DNA of 64,000 nt from Asterias amurensis (taxonomy: Eukaryota > Echinodermata > Asteroidea > Forcipulatida > Asteriidae). The notes under the pieces were generated by a model, which was not told the DNA's origin, made no database searches, and was given only the letters and a program-made list of their open reading frames with translations. Shown here in pieces: positions 1 to 10,905 of the stretch (position 1 is its first letter; every line of letters begins with the position of its first letter). The DNA lies in NCBI RefSeq assembly GCF_032118995.1, contig NC_092650.1, forward strand, positions 2,790,001-2,854,000, given 5' to 3'. The position numbers were made by a program, and so were the translations under genes.

Positions 1-185
1 TTTTATTTGGCATCGATGCAATGGAAAATGTGTAATAAGTTTTTCACTATTCTCTCGTGACCCAGATGGCCGATCGATCTCATACTTCCACAGGTTTGTC
101 AGTTTATGTATATGGTGGATTACAAAAAGTGATTTCACTGCCAGCCACTGTTTTGATAGCAAAAACCAATTCTGTAATGTTCCTT
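1..185. repeat. Dispersed repeat M, copy 1
   Basis: This stretch recurs at 22462-22654 with the same order of words, including CGTGACCCAGATGGCCGATC, a cytosine-poor GTTTGTCAGTTTATGTATAT run and an ending near TATGTTCCTTT. The left end is cut by the window edge. It is probably a short non-autonomous element; no terminal repeat can be judged here. It lies in the intron upstream of the first visible KLHL exon. Confidence 0.6.
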
Positions 186-487
186 TTTAACATTGATTAA
201 ATACAGTGATCTTTGTTGACTGCCCAGTGTATACATCTGAATATGAAATTGTCTGCACTTAGGACTACTGTTAGTGCAGTTTGTATGGATTTCATCAAAT
301 TGCTTTTGCATATTTTGGGGTTCCTGGTCAATGGAGTTTATCTTCAAGTCATATTGTTTTGCATAAAGAAACGATCATTTTTACCAAGTAAAACATTTAT
401 TTTTTGTTTTTAATTCATATTTTTCAAATTGTTATGAATTTTTAGTTTAAATGACCGTTTGATCATTATGAGCATTCTAATCATTGT

Positions 488-575
488 GATATCGGCGGTT
501 TGCTTGGTAGGATTAGAACCCACAACCTTGTTATTGCAAGTCCTGCAGTCTAACCATTTCACTTTGGTGACCATG
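488..575 (-). mobile_element. tRNA-like SINE remnant
   Basis: On the minus strand the stretch reads like a tRNA: an A-box-like segment and a B-box-like GGTTCTAATCC (one change from GGTTCGAATCC) at tRNA spacing. It sits in an intron and has no clean acceptor stem, so a SINE head is more likely than a working tRNA gene. Confidence 0.45.
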
Positions 576-595
576 TGTCTGTTTCTTTTTAAAAG

Positions 596-3500
596 GTCTT
601 CAAAGCTATCGTAGAGTGGGCCAAACTGAACCCATCCACGCGCTCGTCCAAAGTCTGGACGTTACTGAAGTACGTCGCCATTCCTTTACTGTCATCGGAA
701 TTCTTGCTCGATCAGATAGAGAGTGAACCCATTCTATCACAAGAGGGGGCTGTTGCAGCACAGCTACGGAATCTTCAGATTCTCAGCGAGGGGGATAATC
801 CTGTAAGGACTAGAGGACACAGAAAAAAAATTAAAGTAAGAATACATTTTTTGTTTAAAATCTTTGCCGGCGCTCAACAAAGTGAGATGTCTAGGCCCAG
901 GCCTGAGTGATACTTCACTGAAGCAACGAAGGCGGTTGCCATTATGCCCCTGGTTATTGCCTTGGTGCTATTAAAATGCTCTAGTAGAATTTCCTCATGG
1001 GGAGGCCTACACCAAGGTGAAATTACCTTGGCGCCCTTGCCCTTTCTAAACAGAAAGCATACAGGCTTGTAGGCCGAATGTAAGCAGTCTCCCTATTTGG
1101 GAGTATCTGTGTTTGGGATGCCTAACACTAATAAACTAAATACGGTAAAAAAATGTGTACCTTCTGTTCGTTTGACTGCTTGAATTCTGACTTGATGATT
1201 TCTAATGAGGTACTCTTTCTTCAACAATGTCTTAGATACTTGTTGCTGTAGGAGGAGAATGCGAAGGATGTTCTCTTAACTCTTGCTACGTCTTCTCCGA
1301 GGGAAGTGACAAATGGTCCCGGACTCTCCCAGTAGTCCAAAGCCATGGAGTCAGGTCACCAGACCATGAGAGTCTACCGGTTGTTTCTATGAGCACTGAA
1401 CGTTCAGCTTTCGGAATGGCGTGTGACGGGAAGACCATTTATGTTGCAGGTAACCATGATTTATTTGATTGTTTGTTTGTTTGTCTGTTTGTCTGTTTGT
1501 CTGTTTGTCTGTTTGTCTGTTTGTCTGTTTGTCTGTTTGTCTGTTTGTCTGTTAGTCTGTTTGTCTGTTTGTCTGTTTGTCTGTTTGTCTGTTTGTCTGT
1601 TTGTCTGTTTGTCTGTTTGTCTGTTTGTCTGTTTGTCTGTTTGTCTGTTTGTCTGTTTGTCTGTTTGTCTGTTTGTCTGTTTGTCTGTTTGTCTGTTTGT
1701 CTGTTTGTCTGTTTGTCTGTTTGTTTGTCTGTTTGTCTGTTTGTCTGTTTGTCTGTTTTGTCTGTTTGTCTGTTTGTCTGTTTGTCTGTTTGTCTGTTTG
1801 TCTGTTTGTCTGTTTGTCTGTTTGTCTGTTTGTCTGTTTGTCTGTTTGTCTGTTTGTCTGTTTGTCTGTTTGTCTGTTTGTCTGTTTGTCTGTTTGTCTG
1901 TTTGTCTGTTTGTCTGTTTTGTTTGGTTTTTTGGTTTGTTGGTTTGTTGGTTTGTTTGTTTGTTTGTTTGTTTGTTTGTTTGTTTGTTTGTTTGTTTGTT
2001 TGTTTGTTTGTTTGTTTGAATGAATGATCTTCCCATTAAGGGAACTTGGCAAACTCCCACAAAGGGATATAAATACCAAGCTGGCAACAGCCAATCTCTC
2101 CCAAACAAATATTAGTTTAATGTATATTTGTGATTTCTGTTCAAACTTAAATCCTTTCATGATATCTGTTAATCCAATCTTCACTTTCCTTGATCCCTGT
2201 AGCCATTACTCTATGATTAATCTAACAGTCATAAATCTTTAACTTTGTTTTCGTGTATTTGTGATTTCTGATTAAAGCTTAAAGGCAGTGGACACTATTG
2301 GTAACTACTCAAAATAATTATTAGCGTAAAACCTTACTTGGTGACGAGCAATGGGGAGAGGTTGATGTTATAAAACATTGTGAGAAACGGCTTCCTCTGA
2401 AGTGACATAGTTTACGAGAGAGAAGTAATTTTACGCGAATTAGATTTCGAGACCTCAAGTTTATAATTTGAGGTCTCAAAATCAACCATCAGAAAGCACA
2501 CAACTTCTTTAATTTCTTTCAATATATCAGTTAATCCAATGTTCACTTTGTTTGATCCCTGTAGGGGGATTGTCAAAAAAGCCACAGTAATATTAAAGAC
2601 ACTTGACACTATTGGTAATTGTCAAAGACTAGTCTTCACAGTTGGTGTATCTCGACATATGCATAAAATAACAAACCTGTGAAAATTTGAGCTCAATCGG
2701 TCGTCGAAGTTGCGAGATAGTAATGAAAGGAAAAACACCCTTGTCACACGAAGTTGTGTGCTTTCTGATGCTTGATTTCGAGACCTCAAATTCTAAACTT
2801 GAGGTCTCGAAATCAAATTCGTGGAAAATTACTTCTTTCTCAAAAACTACGTCACTTCAGAGGGAGCTGTTTCTCACAATGTTTTGTACCATCCATCTCT
2901 CCCCATTACTCGTAATCAAGAAAGGTTTTATGATGATCAATATTTTGAGTAATTACCAATAGTGTCCACTGCCTTTAAAGGAATTATTTACTTAATTGTC
3001 CCAATTTAACTCATAAAATTTTCCCCCATTCTGTCTAATAGTCACAAACTCAACTTTGTTGACATGTTTTTGTGATTTGTATCGAAGCTCACTTCCTTTC
3101 ATTACATCAGTTAATCCAATCTTCACTTTGGTTGATCCTGCATAAAAACATTCGTATAAAAGGAATTATTTACCACTTGTATTCAATTCATAAGTGTATC
3201 CCCATTCTGTGTAGTAGTCATAAATCTTCAACTTTGTTGACGAGTATTTTGTGATTTCTATCCGAGCTTAATTCCCTCCATTATATCAGTTTCACCAATC
3301 TTCACTTCCTTCAGGCGGATTGTCCACGACCTCTGATTGCATCGATACCTTAGAGAGTTACAACGTCGAAGACAACACATGGGGCCCTCTCTTTACGATG
3401 AGAGAAAACCGTCATGGCTGCCAAGCCTGTCTGCTAAACAACAAGCTGTATATCATCGGCGGGCATAACGGCAGGGCTTATTCCGCTACTGTGGAACGAT

Positions 3501-6263
3501 TTACCCCAGGGGCTGAAACCAGTAATAGACATTATGCACTTGACATCAGTTAAGGGATACTCTTTGGCTAATCATGGGATTCGCAGGATCGACCGTCATG
3601 GGTGGTCGCATATATGTTATTGGTGGGACAGGTAAGACAATGTTTTTTAAAAAGAAATAAATAATAATGATAGTTTATATTTATGTCACGCTTAAAGAAT
3701 TTGGGTGCTTTTTGTAACACAAAACAAAATGTCCACAGATTTACATTAAACTTGAAATGACTTTGGGTTCAACTGAACAAACTCTACTTTATAAATGAGT
3801 ACATAGCCAGTTGCCTGGTAACAAGCCATTTTGAGTTTGGGAGTTTTGGGCCAATTTTGGGGGTAAAAAAAAATAGGTTTTTAGCTGATATTTAAACGTG
3901 TACCTAGCCAAAATGCAAAAACATATCGCAAAACTCCTTCTTTTATCATTAAAAATTTTCATCCTTGTTCCAGCTTGAAGAAAAGAATTATTGTTTTATG
4001 TTCCTATTTTTAGAACATGCATTAAGGCATTTTTTTTTTAGAACTGACAAAATTGACATTTTTTGACATTGTATTGTAGAATGTAGTTTCAAAGAGCTGA
4101 TGAGTTCACAGAGTGTTAAATACATGATTGGCTGCTCTGCTCATTGTCTTAAAATAAAAAAAAACCAGAAATGTATATTCTAAGTTGGCCTTTTTGAGGA
4201 GCAATTCATAAAAGGGTGAACATGTCATTTTTGCAAGAATTCTTTTTCTCAAGAAAGCTTAGGGCAAGGATTTTTGTTTATAATTATGCCCTGCGGTCGG
4301 CGAAGTCACCGAAGGGGCATATTGTTTCTGACATGTCCTGGTGTAGGTGTGTGGAAGACAAATTGCATGGTTTTTTAATCATGACATTAAATACTTTTAT
4401 TCTTAAATCTTTAAAGGCAGTGGACACTATTGGTAATTACTCAAAATAATTCTTATTATAAAACCCTTCTTGATTACAAGTAATGGGGAGATGTTGATAG
4501 TATAAAACATTGTGAGAAACAGCTCCCTCTGAAGTGACATAGTTTTCGAGAAAGAAGTAATTTTCATCAAATTTGATTTCAGGACCTCAGGTTTAGAATT
4601 TGAGGTCTCGAAATCAAGCATCTGAAAGCACACAACTCCGTGTGAACAAGGACATTTTATTTTTTCATTATTATCTCCCAACTTCGATGACCGATTAAGC
4701 TTAAATTTTCACAGGTTTGTTATTTTATGCATATGTTGAGATACACCAAGTGAGAAGATTTGTCTGTGACAAGTACCAATAGTGTCCACTGTCTTTAAGG
4801 GTTTCAAACAGTGCTCTAATGTGAGGTTGGAGACATCTGAATTTGACATTGGAGCAGCCCCTCTTCAATAAATCATTCTATTATTAAGGCAGTCACGTTT
4901 CTGTTGTGTCATGGATTGAGGCACCTTGGCATGCATCCTTTTGGATTCAAAATCAAATAAGTAGCAAGAATCAGGGAATAATTACAGTCCATTGGACAGA
5001 TGGCAATTTTAGTTTAACTGGTATTTGGTTTATTAGAAATAATAGCAGATTCAAAGTCACCAATTCATGATAAACAAAATTGTATTTGTAATTTGTTCTA
5101 AATAAATTTTAAAAACATAAACAGTCTAGCAAACTGTTTTATTATGTGTTGTTTTTCACTCAGAATTACCAATACTTAATATAAAAAATCATTCTAAATA
5201 AATTTAAATTCTAAATATATGTTGAGATACACCAAGTGAGAAGATTTGTCTTTGACAAGTACCAATAGTGTCCACTGTCTTTAAGGGTTTCAAACAGTGC
5301 CCTAATGTGAGGTTGGAGACATCTGAATTTGAACTTGCAGCAGCCCCTCTTCAATAAATCATTCTATAATTAAAGGCAGTCACGTTTCTGTTGTGTCATG
5401 GACTGAGGCACCTTGGCATGCTTCCTTTTGGATTCAAAATCAAATAAGTAGCAAGAATCGGGGAATAATTACAGTCCATTGGACAGATGGCAATTTTAGT
5501 TTAACTGGTATTTGGTTTATTAGAACTAATAGCAGATTCAAAGTCACCAATTCATGATAAACAAAATTGTATTTGTAATTTGTTCTAAATAAATTTTAAA
5601 AGCACAAACAGTCTAGCAAACTGTTTTATTATGTGTTGTTTTTCACTCAGAATTACCAATACTTAATATAAAAAATCATTCTAAATAAATTTAAATTCTA
5701 AATAAATTTAAAAACCATAATAGTGTAATTTTGGTTTTACCCCTTGTACACTGATGTGTGTTAGCACTGAGCTCTTTATTCATAACTACCAATACTCGAC
5801 ATAAAAGTTAAACAAACAAACTAAATAACTTGATTCCTTGTTTGCTTTTACATCAGGTTGTAATGGAACCAACATATACCACACCAGTGTACATTATTAC
5901 GAGCCAGTTGGTAACTGCTGGATCTCCGTAGCACCATTACAAGAACGTCGCGCCTACGTCGGAGCAACAGTCCTCAACGGTTGTATCTACGTTATCGGAG
6001 GATTCAATGGAAAATGGCTGAAGACTGTAGAGAAGTACGACCCCCAGCTCAATCAATGGGTCTATGTAGCGTCTATGAAACAGGAACGCAGTAGTTTTGG
6101 AATCAGCGTATCGGACGGGTGTATTTACGTTGCTGGTGGGTTTGACGGTAAGCGGTGTTTGAGTACTGTCATTAAGTATAACCCGTTGACTGATCGATGG
6201 AGTAATGCTGTAAGTCTGCCTTCAAGTCGTTATGGTGTGTCACTTGCATCCATTGAGCTATGA
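596..6263 (+). CDS. Kelch-like (BTB-BACK-Kelch) protein, 3' part of gene
   Basis: KLHL proteins are substrate adaptors of cullin-3 ubiquitin ligases; the BTB exons would lie left of the window. Visible exons: 596-835 (80 codons, C-terminal BACK helices, VFKAIVEWAKLN...), 1236-1449 (first kelch blade, ends phase 1), 3315-3631 and 5857-6263 (stop TGA at 6261-6263). Donors are GTAAG or GTAAC and acceptors AG; phases agree across 1449/3315 and 3631/5857. Kelch signatures seen include IYVAGG, YIIGGHNGR, IYVIGG, IYVIGGFNGKW and IYVAGGFDGKR, each with the E(R/K)Y-P-W spacing of beta-propeller blades. Oddity: in 3315-3631 the frame that starts the exon reaches TAA at 3551-3553, while the next kelch words (GSTVMGGRIYVIGG) are in another frame, with about seven residues missing after the blade tryptophan. 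No plausible intron resolves this. A decaying gene, an assembly error or unusual splicing are all possible. The exact KLHL subtype is not recognisable. Confidence 0.8.
1468..2018. repeat. (TGTTTGTC)n and (GTTT)n microsatellite, about 550 bp
   Basis: An almost perfect 8-bp repeat runs to about 1918 and passes through TTTGG variants into a pure 4-bp GTTT tract. It starts only some 18 bp after the donor of the KLHL exon ending at 1449. Long open frames of Leu-Phe-Val-Cys on plus and Asn-Lys-Gln-Thr on minus are by-products of the repeat. Confidence 0.95.
2279..2508 (+). mobile_element. Family A MITE, 5' half
   Basis: Starts with TTAA followed by AGGCAGTGGACACTATTGG and includes the central GATTTCGAGACCTCA palindrome, then stops after the CACACAACTT word. 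The rest of the element is missing. It lies in the large KLHL intron. Confidence 0.85.
2593..2978 (-). mobile_element. Family A MITE, full length
   Basis: A complete copy that serves to define the family: about 385 bp, TTAA at both ends, inverted ends near AGGCAGTGGACACTATTGG, and a central palindrome GATTTCGAGACCTCA ... TGAGGTCTCGAAATC that can fold into a hairpin. Orientation is fixed by the asymmetric words ACTTGGTAACGAG (one end) and CAAGTGAGAAGACTGG (other end). No coding capacity. TTAA flanks are the known target of piggyBac transposases. Confidence 0.9.
3694..3790. mobile_element. Family H MITE fragment
   Basis: Shares TTTGGGTGCTTTTTG, AATGTCCACAGATTTACATT and AAACTT with one end of the complete family H element at 63235-63594. 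Only one end survives. KLHL intron. Confidence 0.5.
4411..4798 (+). mobile_element. Family A MITE, full length
   Basis: TTAA at both ends, all internal words present. Its last 65 bp are included in the tandem duplication 4733-5701, so the element was already in place when that duplication happened. Confidence 0.9.
4733..5701 (+). repeat. Direct tandem duplication, two units of about 485 bp
   Basis: Unit 1 is 4733-5217 and unit 2 is 5219-5701; they differ by scattered single changes (for example GTGCTCTAATG against GTGCCCTAATG). Each unit begins with the right end of a family A MITE and runs through the same AT-rich intronic sequence. It lies between the last two KLHL exons and looks recent. 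Confidence 0.9.
5731..5795. mobile_element. Family G arm fragment
   Basis: TTTTGGTTTTACC and ACTGATGTGTGTTAGCACTG match the arm of the complete G element at 20905-21150. Only one arm is present. Confidence 0.5.
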
Positions 6264-6296
6264 AGCGCTCTACAATGATTGCATGATAAAGTCACT

Positions 6297-6480
6297 GGAG
6301 ATGGGTGTATTTACGTTGCTGGTGGGTTTGACGGTAAGCGGTGTTTGAGTACTGTCATTAAGTATAACCCGTTGACTGATCGATGGAGTAATGCTGTTAG
6401 TCTGCCTTCAAGTCGTTATGGTGTGGCACTTGCGGCCGTTGAACTATTAAGCGCTCTATAATGATTGCATTTTTAAGGCA
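6297..6480 (+). pseudogene. Tandem copy of the KLHL last-exon end
   Basis: Repeats 6113-6296 almost exactly: the coding words GCIYVAGGFDGKR, LSTVIKYNPLTDRW and SLPSSRYGV, then the beginning of the 3' UTR. In this copy the original TGA stop has become TTA, so the frame runs four more codons to a TAA. It lies downstream of the real stop, has no exon of its own, and is probably transcribed as 3' UTR. Confidence 0.85.
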
Positions 6481-6503
6481 CTGCTTGAGACAATTTTTTT
6501 GAC

Positions 6504-6720
6504 AGGTCTTTTTCTTCAGCTGCGCCAGGCATCTGGAACTCTCTACCACTTAATCTTAAATCTTTGTCTTTGTACCACTAAATAATGGGTCATAATGGGT
6601 TGATGGGGCTGGCAGCCAAAGGCGCCCTTCATGCGTGCTTCTCGAACACGTTGTAGCCGCGTCCTTCGCAATTCAGCTCTTAGCTGCGAGTAAGGATGAT
6701 TAGCCCCCCCAAACTATTGT
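6504..6720 (+). mobile_element. LINE fragment, C-terminus of reverse transcriptase
   Basis: The plus strand encodes RSFSSAAPGIWNSLP followed by LNLKSLSLYH and a stop, a layout typical of the very end of reverse transcriptases of CR1/L2/jockey-like non-LTR retrotransposons. Everything 5' of it is missing, as usual after truncated reverse transcription. It begins right after the KLHL duplication. Confidence 0.7.
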
Positions 6721-8359
6721 TATATTATTATATTATTAAGGTCTTAGGGTCCTATTATAGGGTACACTATATCACTGCCTCATAAGTAAGATGTGTATGG
6801 CATTTCATAAAGAAATATTTCTATTTAGTATTTTCTAAAAAGTGGTTCGGGTTAGTTTTTTTTTTAATACAAGCCATGTCAATGCAAGATTTGTAAATAT
6901 TTCATTTTATAGTTGTTTTTATATATTATTTTTAAAATTCCTTAATGAATAGCTGGAGTGGTAATCCTTTTAGTTTCTGTTGATAAAATTAAGTGAGAGG
7001 GTAATTCGGTAAAAAAAGAAACAAATTATATTAGTTTATCAGACATCACTTACAGTCTGACTGATGAAGTTTACCTAAAAAAGATAACGATTGAACAGAA
7101 AAACTCAATTTGAATAGAGTTTGGATGTGACTTTTTTTCTGCTAAATTTGGTCCTGTAGTTAAAATTAATGCTAATAAGAGGTCTAACATTACAAAGGAT
7201 AACAACGTAATCTAATAGTAAAATCTTTTTGCGGAAAAAAAAATACAAATTACATTTTTTTCTTTTTTTTCTCTTTCACTTTAAGTGAACGTTTATCAGC
7301 CCTTCTAAAAGGAATGTTTTTAAAGATAAAAGTGTTCAATGAAATTATAAAACAAAACTATGCAAGATTTTATGATGATATATTTCTGCTAAAAAAGAGA
7401 GGATACTATTTAAAATAGTATGACAACAAAATAGTAAGACCTTCTTTGTAAAAAAAGAAAAAAAAATTAAAATGTAAAACTCTAAATTTGTTCTGTACTT
7501 CAAATAAAAAATTTATGATACCAATGGTAAAATTAAACATGTATATTGTACTGTACATACATGTTCATCAGCCCTTCAGAAAAAAAGAAAAAAAATTGTA
7601 ATTTCTGTAACATTTTTTAGCCCTTTTTGAAGAAAAAAAAATCATAAAATTTTAAAACAAACCTACGCAAATTTTGTTACGCAACGTAATAGTTAGACCT
7701 TAAAAAAAATCAAATGATAAAACGAAACATTTTTTGGGTACTTTACATAAACGTTCATCACCCCTTCTATAAGGAATTATTTGAAAAAAATTATTTAATT
7801 ATTTAATTATTATGGAATTATTTAAAACAAACCTACGCAAATTTTGTTACGCAACGTAATAGTTAGACCTTAAAAAAAATCAAATGATAAAACGAAACAT
7901 TTTTTGGGTACTTTACATAAACGTTCATCACCCCTTCTATAAGGAATTATTTGAAAAAAAAAAATCATAGTTGGACCTTCTGAAAACATTTAAATTGTAA
8001 AATTAATCTTTTGTTTTGGACTTTACATAAGTATTCATCTGTCCTTCTAAAAGGAATTACTTGAAAAACAAAAAATTGCATCACACCCAAAAACAAACTT
8101 ATGCAAGGTTTTCTTTTATCTTTATGTATTAAAAAAAATGTGTTGATTTCTTTGCTTAAAAGCATTATCTTGTAAAGGAAATGACAGGGGGAAAAAAAGA
8201 AGGTTTTTCCATCGAGAAATAAAATGACAATTCCCTACAGAGGAGATGGGTTGATATTCATTATTCTCCACTTAACATAAATTGCATTTTACTGCAGCAC
8301 TCACTGTTAATGGTCATTCCTTGTATGTAGATCATTGAACTGGTCTTATTAAACTACTT
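6721..8359. other. AT-rich intergenic stretch
   Basis: No exon, RNA or transposon end recognised apart from the local duplication at 7651-7960. Many poly-A/T runs and words such as ACGTTCATCA(C/G)CCCTTC recur at 7288, 7563, 7752 and 7921, so the whole stretch may be a degenerate tandem array. Confidence 0.6.
7651..7960 (+). repeat. Tandem duplication, period 170 bp
   Basis: 7651-7793 recurs at 7821-7960 with hardly a change, both units running from TTTAAAACAAACCTACGC to AAGGAATTATTTGAAAAA. Non-coding. Confidence 0.85.
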
Positions 8360-8733
8360 TTAAAGGCACCGTACACGTTTGGTAATTACTCAAAATGTAT
8401 ATTCGCATAAAAACTTACTTGGTATTGAGCAACTGTTTATATAGTATAAAACCCCGTGAGAAACGACTCCCTCCGAAGTAACATAGTTTTTGAGAAAGAG
8501 GTAATTTCTCATCAAAATAATAAAGACTTCTTGCCACTAGCAGCCTTTTATTTCTATCTGAAAGCACACTTATTTGTGCAACAATCCGTTGTTTTTTCCC
8601 CACCATTTTCTTGCAACTTCGACTACCAATTAAACCCAAATATTCAATGGATTGTTATTTTATGCATATGTTGGGTTACACCAAGTGAGAAGACTGGTCT
8701 TTGACAACTACCAAACGTGTTCAGGGCCTTTGA
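8360..8733 (+). mobile_element. Family A MITE, divergent subfamily
   Basis: TTAA then AGGCACCGTACACGTTTGG at the left and ACCAAACGTGTTCAGGGCCT at the right. The usual dG/dC-balanced central palindrome is replaced by AAGACTTCTTGCCACTAGC. The same subfamily occurs at 56066-56401 and 61342-61700. Confidence 0.8.
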
Positions 8734-8787
8734 GAATGCATCATTTATGTATCAAGTAGTGTGGCTTTTAAGGAAAAAATTGGTCCA

Positions 8788-9249
8788 ATGAAATATTATT
8801 ATTATTATTATTTATTCGGCCAAGATACAAGACAACAACGTTCACAAAATACAGTGTTATACTATATGTAGACAGAATCAGAAAAACTAGCAAATACAAT
8901 ATGTATAAAACAAAATCGTTAGAATATGTTTATTTTGTTATCTGAATATTTTGTTATCTGAATTAAATGTTTTGAAGAATATGATTTTGTTATTTATAAC
9001 TGTCGTTACTTTTTATTTTATTTTTTAAGACTTCAATATCTTTGAGGCTGATTGGTTGTAGAGATGAAGGATCTGGATTTTATTCTCGCACCCTGAACTT
9101 CTATAAAATGTGGTTCAATGACAAATGTAGTTAAATGTATAGTTCAATGGTTGCAAGAGAATATTGGAAGAAGAAAAAACATTCTTGATGCACATTACTT
9201 GTTTTCAGATGCCTATAAATAAATAAATAAGGCATGAAGTATTTTAATA
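8788..9249. other. Gene-free; possible antisense LINE tail
   Basis: Starts with a (TTA)n run and TTATTCGGCCAAGATACAAG, the look of the reversed 3' end of a non-LTR element. The rest is AT-rich without recognisable features. Confidence 0.3.
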
Positions 9250-9666
9250 TTTGAGTGAGAAACTACCTCTTTCAAAAAAAAAACCACGTTACTTCAGAGG
9301 GAGCCGTTTCTCACCATGTGTTATGCTATATCAACAGCTCTTCATTGCTTGTTATTTATTTATTTTATTTATTTATTTATTTCCAGGCAAACAGTACATA
9401 CAAAGAATAGGCAATTAAAATAAGACTACACAGAAAACAAGCCTGCGGATAACCAAAAAGCGAAAATAATCACTATCTAAAGGCGATCCAGACAATAAAA
9501 ATAACAAAGGCACAAAAGGGCACAATGACAAAAACGACATAAAAATTGCACATCAAAAACCATACCAAATATAAATATATAAAAATACATTAAATTTTGT
9601 ATACAAGTAAGTTTGTATGCTAGCAGTTATTATGGTAATTATACCAAATATTGTACAGTGCCTTTA
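9250..9666 (-). mobile_element. Family A MITE interrupted by an insertion
   Basis: The right half is present as GAGTGAGAAACTACC through TCAACAGCTCTTCATTGCT, then about 250 bp of foreign DNA, then AAGTAAGTTTGTATGCTAGC to CAGTGCCTTTAA. Family copies elsewhere run straight from ATTGCTCGTTACC into AAGTAAGTTTTTATGCT, which fixes the insertion point. Confidence 0.75.
9353..9600. mobile_element. Insertion inside the family A copy (LINE-tail-like)
   Basis: Starts with a (TTTA)n run, then CCAGGCAAACAGTACATACA. The run plus an abrupt other end is what an antisense, 5'-truncated non-LTR element would leave. No coding motif supports this, so the class is tentative. Confidence 0.4.
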
Positions 9667-10046
9667 AACACTGACTGAGTAAATTATACATATTTTTTGT
9701 ACTTCCGCTGTTCAAGGTGTTTACAGTGTCTGAAGATTTCAAGTAAATAATAAATCATTCGGAGCTGGACAAAAGAACATTGAGGTCGTTGAATCCAATT
9801 CCACTCGAATACGTATTTATTTGTACACTTCTATAGGTATTATGTTTTCTACTGAAACAGGAAAATGTGTAAAGCCATTACAAATGACGATTGGAATGAA
9901 TGAATAAAATGAATGAAATAAACCAACAATCCGAAAGGTCAGACGGGTGAAGGAAAGCTGTATGCTCATTAATTTCCCTGTGGAATAAATTCTCACTTTG
10001 TGAACTGTAAACTCACGTCAACTCACGTATTTTGAGGGCACCATGT
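9667..10046. other. Gene-free stretch
   Basis: No feature recognised. Contains small GAATGAATAAAATGAATGAA repeats. Confidence 0.5.
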
Positions 10047-10434
10047 TTAAAGACACTGGACACTATTGGTAATTGTCAAAGACAAGTCTTCTCACTTGGT
10101 TTATCCCAATTTAGTATGCATAAAGTGACAAACCTGTGAAAATTTGAACTCGATTCGTCGTCGAGGTTGCGAGATAGTAATGAAAGAAAAAACACCTTGT
10201 CACACGAATTTGTGTGCTTTCAGATGCTAGATTTACAGACCTCAAATTATAAACTTGAGGTTTGGAATTCAAATTCGTGGACAATTACTTCTTTCTCGAA
10301 AACTACGTCACTTCAGAGGGAGCCGTTTCTCAATATGTTTTACACTATCAATCTCTCCCCATTGCTCGTCACCAAGTAAGGTTTTATGCTAATAATTATT
10401 TTGAGTAATTACCAATAGTGTCCGCTGCCTTTAA
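10047..10434 (-). mobile_element. Family A MITE, full length
   Basis: TTAA at both ends. Complete, with one central palindrome arm altered (GAGGTTTGGAATTC in place of GAGGTCTCGAAATC). Confidence 0.9.
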
Positions 10435-10688
10435 GGTATCACGCTCGGCTTTCATAAGAAATGACCCACCATGTACATTTTGTATACAGCGGATTAACCA
10501 GACTCCTGAAAACTCTGTGATTTTCCCATTTCCCCCCTCAAAAACAAACAATGAGGTCGAAACTGTATGTCATTTGCATAACAATAAGGGAATCATGTCA
10601 TGGCCAAAACGTCATCTACAAAAGGTTTCAAAACCCTTCAACTTCTTTTCGTATCACACTCGGCTTTCACAAGAAATAACCAACATAA

Positions 10689-10905
10689 TTAGGGCAGTGG
10701 ACACTAATGGTAATTACTCAAACTGCATCTGAAAGCACACAACTTCGTGTGCCAAGGGTGTTTTTTTTCTTTTACTATTATCTCGCAACTTCGATGACGC
10801 ATTGAGCTCAAATTTTCACAGGCTTGTTATTTTATGCATATGTTTAGATACACCAAGTGAGAGGACTGGTCTTTGACAATTACCAATAGTGTCCACTGTC
10901 TTTAA
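10689..10905 (+). mobile_element. Family A MITE, internally deleted
   Basis: Left end GGGCAGTGGACACTAATGG passes after about 35 bp straight to CATCTGAAAGCACACAACTT; the right half is complete to CCACTGTCTTTAA. Around 170 bp, including the central palindrome, is missing. Confidence 0.85.

Noticed and set aside
1389-2184. Long open frames rich in Leu-Phe-Val-Cys (plus) and Asn-Lys-Gln-Thr (minus)
   Set aside because: Pure translation of an 8-bp microsatellite open in several frames at once; lies in a KLHL intron.
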